Of a stretch of 21,655 nt of DNA, positions 13,323-20,508 are shown one piece after another. The notes under the pieces were generated by a model, which was not told where the DNA came from, made no database searches, and was given only the letters and a program-made list of their open reading frames with translations. The position numbers and the translations under genes are program-made. Source of the stretch: Kaiparowitsia sp041742695. GTDB taxonomy: Bacteria; Cyanobacteriota; Cyanobacteriia; Elainellales; Elainellaceae. How positions within the stretch are numbered: position 1 is the first letter of the stretch; each line of letters begins with the position of its first letter. The stretch spans positions 1 to 21,655 of the forward strand of contig JBGTOF010000085.1 of assembly GCA_041742695.1 (NCBI GenBank). The letters run 5' to 3'.

Positions 13323-15497
13323 TTACTTGATAAACAGCATCTCTTGGTACTTGGGCAGGGGCCACAAGTCGTCTGCGATCTCATCTTCGAGGGAATCCGC
13401 ATACACCCGCACCTGATCCATCATGGGGCGCAACACTTTGGCACAGTGCTGCATGTGGTCTTCGGTGCTGGCAAAATCGTGACTCTCCAGGCCGCTGCTG
13501 AGTTTGCTAACGGCTTCCATCAATGAAGTGGTGAGCGTTGCCACATGTTCTAAGCAGGTGGTTTCCGCCGAAAGACCAATGGCCTTCATGTTAGCGATCG
13601 CCCCCGATATTTCTGACAGGTACCGCATCGCCGCTGGATAGATCAAGGTTTTTGCCAAACTCATGACCAGCTTGGCCTCCATCTCAATGACCTGAATATA
13701 CTGCTCAGCATAGGTTTCAAATCGGCTCTCTAGCTCTTTGGCAGACAGCACCCCAGTCCTCACAAACAGCTCTTCAATGCTCTCGTCTTTGAGCATGGGC
13801 AAGGCATCTGCCGTCGTCGGCAAATTCAACAAGCCGCGCTCTTCCACTGCGATGCGGTGCCATTCTGACGAATAGCCGTCGCCCCCAAATACGACAGCGC
13901 TGTGCTTCTCCATCACATCTTTGAGCACGGCATAGGCAGCAGCATTCAGTGATTTGCCCTGGCCTAGCTCGCTTTCAAGATGGTCGGCAATCCAGGTGAT
14001 GGAATCGGTCAGAATCGTGTTCATTGCCACTAACGGCCCTGACACGGACTGGTTTGACCCCACCGCCCGAAACTCAAATCGATTGCCCGTAAAGGCAAAG
14101 GGTGAGGTGCGGTTGCGATCGCCCGGATCTTTAGGGAACACCGGCAGTGTGTCCACGCCCAAATTCATTAGCCCTGCTTGGCGAGAAGACTGAACATCGC
14201 CCTTCTTGATCTGCTCAAACACATCCTCTAACTGCGAGCCTAGATAAACCGAAATAATGGCAGGCGGTGCCTCGTTAGCACCCAGTCGGTGGTCATTGCT
14301 GGCCGTGGCCACCACCGCCCGCATCAGCGGCCCATACTTATGCACCCCCCGAATCACCGCCCCGCAAAACAGCAGAAACTGCAAATTCGAGTGAGGCGTA
14401 TCACCCGGGTCAAGCAAATTCCCCTGAGTGGCATTGCCAACCGACCAGTTGACATGCTTGCCCGAGCCGTTAATGCCGGCAAAAGGCTTCTCGTGCAGCA
14501 GGCACACAAACCCATGCTTCTTCGCCGTATTGCGGAGAATCGTCATCGTGAGCTGCTGATGGTCGCTGGCTACATTCGCCGCTTCAAAAAATGGCGCAAT
14601 CTCAAACTGCCCCGGTGCTACCTCGTTGTGGCGCGTTTTTGCAGGAATGCCGAGGCGATACATCTTCTCCTCCACATCTTGCATGAAGACCTGCACCCGT
14701 TCAGGAATGGCCCCAAAGTAGTGGTCGTCAAACTGTTGACCTTTGGCCGCCGGATGCCCAAACAGGGTGCGACCTGTGAGCAGCAGGTCAGGACGGCTGT
14801 TGGCAAAATGAGAATCGACTAAGAAGTATTCTTGTTCAGCGCCACAGCTAGAATTCACCGTGGCAACATCTGTATGGCCGAGCAGCTTGAGCAATCGTGT
14901 GGCGGCCTTGCTCATCGCTGCATTTGACCGCAGCAGCGGTGTTTTCTTATCGAGCGCTTCGCCACTCCAAGAGATAAAAACCGTGGGGATGCAGAGCGTC
15001 ACCCCGTTGTCGGTCTCCATAACATAGGCCGGACTGGTGACATCCCAGGCGGTATAGCCCCGTGCTTCAAACGTAGAGCGAATACCGCCATTGGGGAATG
15101 AGGAACCATCGGGTTCACCCTGCACGAGCACCTTGCCCGTAAACTCAGTGAGCGCCGTTCCATCCGACTGCACCGAGATAAAGCCATCATGCTTTTCAGC
15201 CGTGATGTTGGTCATGGGGTAAAACACGTGGGCATAATACAGTGCCCCTTTAGAGATCGCCCAATCCTTCATCGCGGCAGCCACAATCCCGGCCACTGAG
15301 ATATCTAGCTCACCGCCTGTTTGCAGCGTTTTTTTGAGAGAGCGAAACACATCTTTAGGGAGACAGGCCTGCATCTTACTCAGCGTAAACACATCCGTGG
15401 CCCAGAGATCTTCCAAACGGCTAGGCACTTTGGGAGGCAAGCTTTTGCGCTCGGTTACTTGGCAAATTGCCTGAAAACGCAATTCGTTGGAACTCAT
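13323..15497 (-). CDS. glnN: Glutamine synthetase type III
   Basis: Condenses ammonium and glutamate to glutamine with ATP; the large GSIII form that many cyanobacteria carry besides or instead of GlnA. Starting at ATG 15497 gives 724 aa, the length I know for cyanobacterial GlnN, and AAAAGGA precedes it. An upstream in-frame ATG (15569) would add 24 residues without a ribosome site. Conserved blocks are GAEQEYFLVD (219-228), HNEVAPGQFEIAP (290-302), GINGSGKHVNWS (341-352) and NDHRLGANEAPPA (401-413). These supply the metal-, ATP- and glutamate-binding residues. The C-terminal third is the long helical region typical of GSIII. In other cyanobacteria glnN is induced by nitrogen starvation through NtcA. 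No canonical GTA-N8-TAC box is visible; a degenerate GTG-N8-AAC is present upstream. Confidence 0.97.
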   Translation of the reverse strand: MSSNELRFQAICQVTERKSLPPKVPSRLEDLWATDVFTLSKMQACLPKDVFRSLKKTLQTGGELDISVAGIVAAAMKDWAISKGALYYAHVFYPMTNITAEKHDGFISVQSDGTALTEFTGKVLVQGEPDGSSFPNGGIRSTFEARGYTAWDVTSPAYVMETDNGVTLCIPTVFISWSGEALDKKTPLLRSNAAMSKAATRLLKLLGHTDVATVNSSCGAEQEYFLVDSHFANSRPDLLLTGRTLFGHPAAKGQQFDDHYFGAIPERVQVFMQDVEEKMYRLGIPAKTRHNEVAPGQFEIAPFFEAANVASDHQQLTMTILRNTAKKHGFVCLLHEKPFAGINGSGKHVNWSVGNATQGNLLDPGDTPHSNLQFLLFCGAVIRGVHKYGPLMRAVVATASNDHRLGANEAPPAIISVYLGSQLEDVFEQIKKGDVQSSRQAGLMNLGVDTLPVFPKDPGDRNRTSPFAFTGNRFEFRAVGSNQSVSGPLVAMNTILTDSITWIADHLESELGQGKSLNAAAYAVLKDVMEKHSAVVFGGDGYSSEWHRIAVEERGLLNLPTTADALPMLKDESIEELFVRTGVLSAKELESRFETYAEQYIQVIEMEAKLVMSLAKTLIYPAAMRYLSEISGAIANMKAIGLSAETTCLEHVATLTTSLMEAVSKLSSGLESHDFASTEDHMQHCAKVLRPMMDQVRVYADSLEDEIADDLWPLPKYQEMLFIK

Positions 15498-15730
15498 ACA
15501 GGTTTGTCCTTTTCTTAAAATATGGCGCTTGGAGCACTGGTTGATGTGATCAAGTGTTATGAAACCCACGGCAGCTAGCGTTTCACAACCTCGAGCGGTC
15601 TAACCTATGGGACAGTCTGACCTAGGAGGAATGCCAGCTCTCGAACGCGCTGAATGATGGCCTTCTGCGGAATCTAGCCGAGGGGTGAATTCCTTAGCCT
15701 TCATGCAGTGCGTTAGTTCGTAGATTTGGC
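15498..15730. other. glnN upstream region
   Basis: Noncoding leader and promoter region of glnN. On the minus strand it contains TATTTT about 15 bases before the ribosome site, a possible -10. Further upstream (about 15556-15569) is GTG-N8-AAC, which matches the NtcA consensus only at the outer GT and AC and lies about 33 bases from that -10, farther than in typical activated promoters (about 22). The remainder up to 15730 shows no gene, RNA or strong hairpin. Confidence 0.35.
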
Positions 15731-16219
15731 GTGATACCCGCACGCTGCCTGCTGGATAGTCTGACTGCAAGGGACGGAGTTAAATGCGACGGTTTGCTTT
15801 GCTGCCTTAGGCAGAGCCGCTGTTTGGTGGCTTCAAAATTTGTATGGCGCGTTAGCCTCTGCCGTGTTGCTGCCACATTGCTTAGTTTGTCTACTATGGC
15901 ATTTACTAGACTCAGCCCCCTATACCCACAAAGAACCTACGTTGAACATCTGAAGCAGCTTGCCAATGTATTAAATCCACATCTGCAGCAGAAAACTGTT
16001 CATTGTGCGTCAAAATACAAAATTTCGAAGCCTACAAATTCAGAACCATCCGTTGATCTAACCCAGCTCTGTCAAGGTGCGGCAGGGTTAGGCCGAAATA
16101 TCCTAGAGAGGATCGGCGGCTGGCTATCCCCGTCTGCTCTTGCAAACTTCCGCCGTGAGCTATGCCGTTCACTCCTGGGCGGCTGTGGCCGGAGTCCCTA
16201 CGCTTATTGCAACCGATAG
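15731..16219 (+). CDS. Doubtful ORF of 162 codons, possible gene relic
   Basis: An open frame from ATG 15731, with an internal ATG at 15897 giving about 107 aa. I recognise no family, signal peptide, membrane segment or motif. The product is rich in Ser, Leu, Cys and Arg. Codon use is unlike the neighbours, with more A/T in third positions and rare-looking AGA/AGG and TTA codons. No Shine-Dalgarno sequence precedes ATG 15731. It fills the only gene-free interval of this size, between glnN and the SRAP gene, and ends 14 bp before the convergent SRAP stop. It may be a chance frame in decayed or acquired DNA rather than a gene. Confidence 0.2.
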   Translation: MIPARCLLDSLTARDGVKCDGLLCCLRQSRCLVASKFVWRVSLCRVAATLLSLSTMAFTRLSPLYPQRTYVEHLKQLANVLNPHLQQKTVHCASKYKISKPTNSEPSVDLTQLCQGAAGLGRNILERIGGWLSPSALANFRRELCRSLLGGCGRSPYAYCNR

Positions 16220-16233
16220 ATTGATTAAGCCAA

Positions 16234-16965
16234 TTACTGTGGCAGTGGTTCTAGACAGTCTGGGCTGTCATGGCGGGCATTGTTGACTACGGTGCTGACG
16301 GGATAGCGGGCAATTTCCCCAGGGATACCCGGGTTCAGGAGCGATCGCACGGCTTGCCCATCCTGTAGATCTGGGTCGAGCCAGAGGTCATAGTCACCAG
16401 GGGACAAAATCACGGGCATGCGGTTGTGGATAGGCTGCATATCAGCATTGGCATCAGTGGTGATAATGGTGCAAGATTCTAGCACCGACCCATCGCCCGT
16501 CTCCCAATGCTCCCACAATCCGGCAAAGCCAAAGGGCTGACGTGCAGGATGGGATGTTGATGATTTGGCAGGATCGCTATCGTTGGCTGACTCTGGCTGA
16601 TAGGGCTGATAGAAGAAATAGGGCTGCTTACCGCTGGCAGTCTTTTGCCATTCATAAAAGCCATCGGCCACAATCAGACAGCGTCGCCGCTTCAGAGCGG
16701 TACGAAATGAGGGTTTTTCTTGAACGGTTTCTGCTCGCGCGTTGATTAACCGCGCGGCCATTTTGGCATCTTTGGCCCAGCTGGGCACTAATCCCCACTG
16801 AAAGGCCCGCACCTGCCGAGCGTTGGCGGCCTCTCCACTCACAACCGCTAGCACGGGCTCAGTGGGCGCGATGTTGTAGCGAGGTTGGAGTGATCGCACC
16901 TCTTCTAGCCGAAAAGCCACAGCCAATTGCTCTCCTGATGTCGTCAGGGTAAATCGTCCACACAT
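16234..16965 (-). CDS. SRAP-domain abasic-site protein (YedK/HMCES family)
   Basis: SOS-response-associated-peptidase-like protein that forms a covalent link with abasic sites in single-stranded DNA, shielding them at replication forks. The product begins MCGRFT, so C2 is the reactive cysteine exposed after Met removal. Other active-site residues are N31 (PRYNIAPTEP), E105 (GFYEWQK) and H180 (PIHNRMPVIL). The conserved segments WGLVPSWAKD and INARAET are present. At 243 aa it is slightly long, mainly from a Ser/Asp/Pro/Gln-rich insert at about 121-145. The start ATG 16965 has AGGAT about six bases upstream. It lies 193 bp downstream of exonuclease III on the same strand. No LexA-type box was recognised. 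Confidence 0.95.
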   Translation of the reverse strand: MCGRFTLTTSGEQLAVAFRLEEVRSLQPRYNIAPTEPVLAVVSGEAANARQVRAFQWGLVPSWAKDAKMAARLINARAETVQEKPSFRTALKRRRCLIVADGFYEWQKTASGKQPYFFYQPYQPESANDSDPAKSSTSHPARQPFGFAGLWEHWETGDGSVLESCTIITTDANADMQPIHNRMPVILSPGDYDLWLDPDLQDGQAVRSLLNPGIPGEIARYPVSTVVNNARHDSPDCLEPLPQ

Positions 16966-16992
16966 GGGTGATCCTACGTCCGTTCTAAGTCT

Positions 16993-17024
16993 GCTTAAGG
17001 TTATTCCTCCTTCTGATCTTAAGC
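16993..17024. promoter_or_regulatory. Inverted repeat GCTTAAG-N18-CTTAAGC upstream of the SRAP gene
   Basis: Two 7-bp arms (16993-16999 and 17018-17024), each containing CTTAAG, lie 28-59 bp upstream of the SRAP start. The spacer carries GGAGGAATAA on the minus strand, a Shine-Dalgarno-like sequence too far from the start to serve it. The dyad could be an operator or a leader hairpin; there is no T-run for termination. Confidence 0.3.
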
Positions 17025-17158
17025 GTTGTGACTTGGCGGTGTGTACTGATCAGTTGGGTTCATACCTAGGCAACGTCAGCAGCACCGTTCTCCCATCAAA
17101 GCTGGGCTGGGCTTCTGAGGTCATGCCCCACACAACAGCCTGGCTCAATGAAGACAAC

Positions 17159-17944
17159 TCAAAGCTGCACCGTCACAGGGACATGATCGCTGGGTTTTTC
17201 TAGGGTGCGGGGTGCGGTGTCAATGGTGCAGCTCTGGGCGCGCTCATAGAGGCTAGGCGACAGGTAATGGTGGTCGATGCGCCAGCCCAAGTTGCGGCGA
17301 AAGGCGGCGGCGCGGTAGTCCCACCAGCTAAACTGCCCGTCTTCTTGGTTGAACTTGCGAAAGGCATCGGCAAAGCCCAGATCCAGCACTGCTCGCAGGG
17401 CGTTGCGCTCGGCATCGGTCGCCATCACCTGTTTCTCGCGTCCCTTGGGGTCGTGGATATCGCGGTCTTCTAGGGCAATGTTGAAGTCGCCGCACATCAG
17501 CACATCGGACTCATTGACGAGAAGCGTATGCAAATAGTCGCGCAGAATGCCGAGCCAGGCTAGCTTATAGGGGTATTTGTCGCTGCTCACTGAGGAGCCG
17601 TTGGGCACATACAAATTCACGATCCGCACATCCGCCAACCGACCTGAAATAACGCGCTTTTGGGCATCCCATTCGGTCCCAATCGCCTCACCCAGCACGC
17701 TGCCAAAGCCATAGCGCACATCCGTTAAGGGCGCACGGCTCAGCAGCGCCACACCGTTATACGACTTTTGCCCATAGATGTAGACCTCGTAACCTAGGTC
17801 GGTGAAGGGCGATCGCGGAAAATCATCATCCACCACCTTTGTTTCTTGCAGGCACAACACATCAACGGGATTGTCGGTCAGCCATTGGGTGACGTGGGCC
17901 AGTCGAGTGCGAATTGAGTTTACGTTCCAGGTTGCGACGTTCAT
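17159..17944 (-). CDS. xth: Exodeoxyribonuclease III (AP endonuclease)
   Basis: Cuts DNA 5' of abasic sites and has 3'-phosphodiesterase and 3'-5' exonuclease activity in base-excision repair. At 261 aa it matches the ExoIII family (E. coli 268). The active site is complete: N7 (ATWNVNSIR), E34 (CLQETK), Y112 (NLYVPNG), D153 and N155 (CGDFNIA), D224 (WRIDHHY) and the D253/H254 pair in PSDHVPV. The start ATG 17944 gives the exact family N-terminus; no clear ribosome site is visible in front of it. A divergent small ORF begins at 18077, so the 132-bp spacer likely holds two promoters. The SRAP gene lies downstream on the same strand. Confidence 0.97.
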   Translation of the reverse strand: MNVATWNVNSIRTRLAHVTQWLTDNPVDVLCLQETKVVDDDFPRSPFTDLGYEVYIYGQKSYNGVALLSRAPLTDVRYGFGSVLGEAIGTEWDAQKRVISGRLADVRIVNLYVPNGSSVSSDKYPYKLAWLGILRDYLHTLLVNESDVLMCGDFNIALEDRDIHDPKGREKQVMATDAERNALRAVLDLGFADAFRKFNQEDGQFSWWDYRAAAFRRNLGWRIDHHYLSPSLYERAQSCTIDTAPRTLEKPSDHVPVTVQL

Positions 17945-18076
17945 CGGCCCTTGCTAGGTAGAAATTTTTAAGTATCTTTCATTAGCTTAGGCTCACGATG
18001 AATTTAACGATCAGGAATGAAGGGTAAGTAGAACGGTAGGATAAGCCCATTTTTACGTTTGCGCGCCAACGCCTCT

Positions 18077-18241
18077 ATGGACGATCGCCCTCTCCGCATT
18101 CGCTTCAAAAAAGCCTTTCAAGATCTGGCGCTGTTTCCCCTATTAACGCCTGAACAGATTGGAGAATTTCGGGTAGATTTTGGCACAGATACCTCTATCG
18201 CTCTGGCTGAGTATGCGCGCGAGAAGCTTGCCCAGCTCTAG
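18077..18241 (+). CDS. Small hypothetical protein (54 aa)
   Basis: ATG 18077 gives MDDRPLRIRFKKAF..., ending KLAQL. The frame is open a little further up to a TTG at 18059. The product is charged, with a basic N-terminal part (RIRFKKAFQDL) and a probable amphipathic helical C-terminus (IALAEYAREKLAQL), and has no membrane segment. Base composition and codon use resemble the neighbouring real genes, and a HIP1-like GATCGCC lies in the coding region. There is no convincing Shine-Dalgarno sequence. It precedes plsY by 77 bp in the same direction and may share its transcript. I do not recognise the family. Confidence 0.5.
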   Translation: MDDRPLRIRFKKAFQDLALFPLLTPEQIGEFRVDFGTDTSIALAEYAREKLAQL

Positions 18242-18282
18242 CCTGTTTTGGGTTCTCCGTCCTGTATCGTAGGAGCAGGCCC

Positions 18283-18302
18283 CGTTTAGACACGTTTAGA
18301 CA
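18283..18302 (+). repeat. Perfect tandem 10-bp duplication
   Basis: CGTTTAGACA occurs twice back to back (18283-18292 and 18293-18302), immediately before the plsY ribosome site (GAGGAG, 18308-18313). It may be a replication-slippage duplication or a pair of protein-binding half-sites. Confidence 0.7.
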
Positions 18303-18318
18303 ATGGTGAGGAGCGCGC

Positions 18319-18984
18319 GTGAACCTGTGGATGCTGCTGGTGCTTGCGGTATTGGGGAGCTACCTGCTGGGGTCGATTCCTACGGGCTATTGGATCGGAA
18401 GGCTGCTCAAGGGCATCGACATTCGCGAGCATGGCTCTAAATCAACCGGGGCGACCAATGTGTTGCGCACCCTGGGCAAAGGGCCAGCGCTGCTGGTTTT
18501 GCTGGTGGATGTGCTCAAGGGCGTTGCAGCTGTGACGCTAGTGCGGTGGCTCTTTGGCTCAGCCGGGTTTGTGGCCGCTGCCGCTGCTGCTGCGGTTCGG
18601 ATAGAGGCATGGCAACCGTGGATGGCGGCGCTGGCGGCCTTGCTGGCGGTGGTAGGCCATAGCAAATCTCCGTGGATTGGCTTTAAGGGCGGCAAGTCGG
18701 CTGCGACTGGGCTGGGGGTGCTGTTTGCGCTGAACTGGCAGGTGGGGCTGGCAGTGGCGGCTGTGTTTCTCAGCGTGTTGGCGATCGCCCGGATTGTCTC
18801 GTTGGGGTCCATTGCGGCGGCGCTGGCGGCTCCCGTGGCGATGCTGCTGCTGGGGCAACCGCTGCCGTTTGTGCTGGTGGGGCTAGTGGCTGGGGGATAC
18901 GTGCTGATTACCCATCGCGCCAACATTCAACGGCTGTTGGCCGGGCAAGAGCCTCAAATTGGGCAAAAGGTCGAGAGTCCATGA
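18319..18984 (+). CDS. plsY: Acyl-phosphate:glycerol-3-phosphate acyltransferase
   Basis: Integral inner-membrane enzyme that transfers an acyl group from acyl-phosphate to glycerol-3-phosphate, the first step of phospholipid synthesis with PlsX. The 221-residue product is strongly hydrophobic with about seven membrane segments. The three family motifs are present: GSIPTGYWIGRL (18-29), HGSKSTGATNVLR (38-50) and GHSKSPWIGFKGGKSAATG (113-131). The GTG start at 18319 is supported by GAGGAG five bases upstream. An Ala-rich stretch (about 85-92) with a short linker to VRIEAWQPW separates the second and third membrane blocks and is slightly longer than in compact homologues. It converges with the amidohydrolase gene across only 20 bp and shows no terminator of its own. 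Confidence 0.96.
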   Translation: MNLWMLLVLAVLGSYLLGSIPTGYWIGRLLKGIDIREHGSKSTGATNVLRTLGKGPALLVLLVDVLKGVAAVTLVRWLFGSAGFVAAAAAAAVRIEAWQPWMAALAALLAVVGHSKSPWIGFKGGKSAATGLGVLFALNWQVGLAVAAVFLSVLAIARIVSLGSIAAALAAPVAMLLLGQPLPFVLVGLVAGGYVLITHRANIQRLLAGQEPQIGQKVESP

Positions 18985-19004
18985 TTAATCGAGCGGCGGC
19001 ACGA

Positions 19005-20240
19005 TTATCGGGCGCTACTGGAGATGGCGGCGGCGCTGGTTTGCAGCGCTCCTCGCTTAAACACGGCTAGGCGATCGGCCTGGTGCAGAATCGCGGTGGG
19101 AATGGTCTCTGCATCCAGCACGACCAGGTCGGCTGGGCAGCCCACATTGAGGCCATAGTTCGGCAGGCGCATCATGGCAGCGGGATTGGTGGTAATGGTC
19201 TGCCAAAGCTGGGTTAGTTGGCGATCGCCCCCATAGCCGATGAGCTGTGCCAAGAGCAGCAGCGCCGCCAGCGGGTCTGCCTTGCCGTGGCGCACAAAGG
19301 GGTCGCGCAGGTTGTCGGTGCCGCAGACGACGTTCACCCCCGCCTCTAGCAGCGCCGCCACCCGAGTGAGCCGAATGCGCGTGGGCAGCACCGCTACGGT
19401 GATACGGGCCGCGTTGACTAAGGCGATCGCCGCCTCAGCCTCCGCGTCAGACACACAGGCCAGCGACGCAATATGCGCGACGGTCACGCGCCCCTGCCAA
19501 CCGTGGTCAATGGTTTTTTGGGCTAGGTAAGGCAGCGTAAAGGCCGAGGCATCGTCCCAGTTGTCGAGATGCACGTCAATGTCGCAGTCATAGCAATGGG
19601 CCAGGTCAAACAGCGCATCGACCTGAGCCTCGGGACTAGAGCGCCACAGCCCTTGGTTGATGTTGCCGCCAATGACTTCAGCCCCTGCTTGGAGCGATCG
19701 CTCCATATAGTCTGCCACGCCAATTTCTAGCGTATCGGCGGTAGCAAACCAGCCCTCTTGCGGAAAGGCAACCAGCTGCACATCGATCTGCTGGGCCATC
19801 TGCTGCTGCACGGTTTGCAGCGCCGTGACTGCCTGCAGATCCAAAAAGGGATCGGCTTCCACATTGGTGCGGACTGCCGTAGTGCCTGCCGCCACGCTCC
19901 ACTGCAAAGCCTGGGTTGCCCGCTGAATAATGTCTTCAGGGGTAAAGCTGGCCTTCATCTCGCGGATGGCCTGAATGGCGTCGGCTAACCCGCCGCTCGC
20001 AAACACATCGCCACTGCGGTCAGCGGTGAGAGCTTTGTCGAGATGGGTGTGGGCGTCGATCAAGCCGGGTGAAAGCAGTCGTCCGTCTAGATTCCACTGC
20101 TGACGTGCCGTAGTAGAGGAGCTGGAGCTGCCATCGCCTTCGCTAAGGAGGGCGATCGCCCCCTCTGCAATGCCCACACACCAACGACCAGGGCAATCGC
20201 TCAAGCTAGCATTGACCAACAGCCAATCTAAATCAGTCAT
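19005..20240 (-). CDS. Cytosine-deaminase-like amidohydrolase
   Basis: A 411-residue metal-dependent hydrolase of the amidohydrolase superfamily, cytosine deaminase/AtzC-like branch. A short N-terminal beta-sandwich part leads into DAHTHLDK (62-69), whose H64 and H66 bind metal. Further ligands are H224 (DVHLDNWDD), H256 (VAHIAS) and D309 (CGTDNLRDPF). The C-terminal part (GCPADLVVLDAE...) completes the sandwich. In E. coli CodA the fourth residue of the HxDE motif is the catalytic Glu217; here the aligned residue is N227 (codon AAC read directly). The substrate is therefore uncertain. No signal peptide. The start ATG 20240 is taken from the N-terminal MTDLDWLLVNASL typical of this fold. A Ser-rich loop lies at 38-43. 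Confidence 0.88.
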   Translation of the reverse strand: MTDLDWLLVNASLSDCPGRWCVGIAEGAIALLSEGDGSSSSSTTARQQWNLDGRLLSPGLIDAHTHLDKALTADRSGDVFASGGLADAIQAIREMKASFTPEDIIQRATQALQWSVAAGTTAVRTNVEADPFLDLQAVTALQTVQQQMAQQIDVQLVAFPQEGWFATADTLEIGVADYMERSLQAGAEVIGGNINQGLWRSSPEAQVDALFDLAHCYDCDIDVHLDNWDDASAFTLPYLAQKTIDHGWQGRVTVAHIASLACVSDAEAEAAIALVNAARITVAVLPTRIRLTRVAALLEAGVNVVCGTDNLRDPFVRHGKADPLAALLLLAQLIGYGGDRQLTQLWQTITTNPAAMMRLPNYGLNVGCPADLVVLDAETIPTAILHQADRLAVFKRGALQTSAAAISSSAR

Positions 20241-20301
20241 GAGAATTCATTTGGAATAGAACTAACGTCGAACTCAAGGAATCACTCACCCGGCATCCTT
20301 C

Positions 20302-20338
20302 TTTCAAGACAGGCACTGTGTATGCACAAGTCTTGAAA
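20302..20338. repeat. Hairpin TTTCAAGAC ... GTCTTGAAA
   Basis: Perfect 9-bp arms at 20302-20310 and 20330-20338 enclose a 19-nt loop, inside which TGTG and CACA can pair further. It stands upstream of the amidohydrolase start on the minus strand, within a repeat-rich spacer. It could be a terminator or leader structure or part of an interspersed repeat; it has no T-run on either side. Confidence 0.5.
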
Positions 20339-20385
20339 CCCTTGCGGACAGAGTTTTTCCCTCATCCCCCAACTCTTTCTCCCAG

Positions 20386-20508
20386 AACAGGCTGCTGAGT
20401 ATTGAGTATACAGATCTTGCTGTCATCGGCCACATCCTGAGAGATCCCCCTAAATCCCCCTTGAAAAGGGGGACTTTGAATCCAGTTCTTCTTTTAAACA
20501 GGCTGCTG
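20386..20508. repeat. 12-bp direct repeats flanking a 99-bp segment
   Basis: AACAGGCTGCTG occurs at 20386-20397 and again at 20497-20508. The second copy codes for the last residues of the GlcG/HbpS-like protein (QQPV) and its stop. The 99 bp between them contains the C/G-run hairpin element. The arrangement could be a target duplication around an inserted small element, or a partial duplication of the gene's 3' end. No terminal inverted repeats are seen. Confidence 0.45.
20444..20480 (-). terminator. Cyanobacterial interspersed repeat with G/C-run hairpin, likely terminator
   Basis: TCCCCCTT (20455-20462) pairs with AAGGGGGA (20466-20473) across a GAA loop, in the context GATCCCCCTAAATCCCCCTT...GGGGGACTTTGAA. 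I know this wording as a frequent interspersed intergenic repeat in cyanobacteria. It lies just after the stop of the minus-strand GlcG/HbpS-like gene and can fold on the minus strand, so it could serve as its terminator, although no good T-run follows. A second pyrimidine-rich stretch (CCCTCATCCCCCAACTC, about 20359-20375) resembles another common repeat fragment. Confidence 0.6.

Noticed and set aside
14289..14822. Plus-strand 177-codon ORF
   Set aside because: Antisense to glnN in a region with conserved GSIII motifs; no ribosome site or family.
16964..17203. Plus-strand 79-codon ORF between the repair genes
   Set aside because: Overlaps the SRAP start and the 3' end of xth, with no ribosome site or recognisable motif; probably chance.
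18387..18926. Minus-strand 179-codon ORF
   Set aside because: Antisense to plsY; Ser/Thr/Ala/Pro-rich low-complexity translation.
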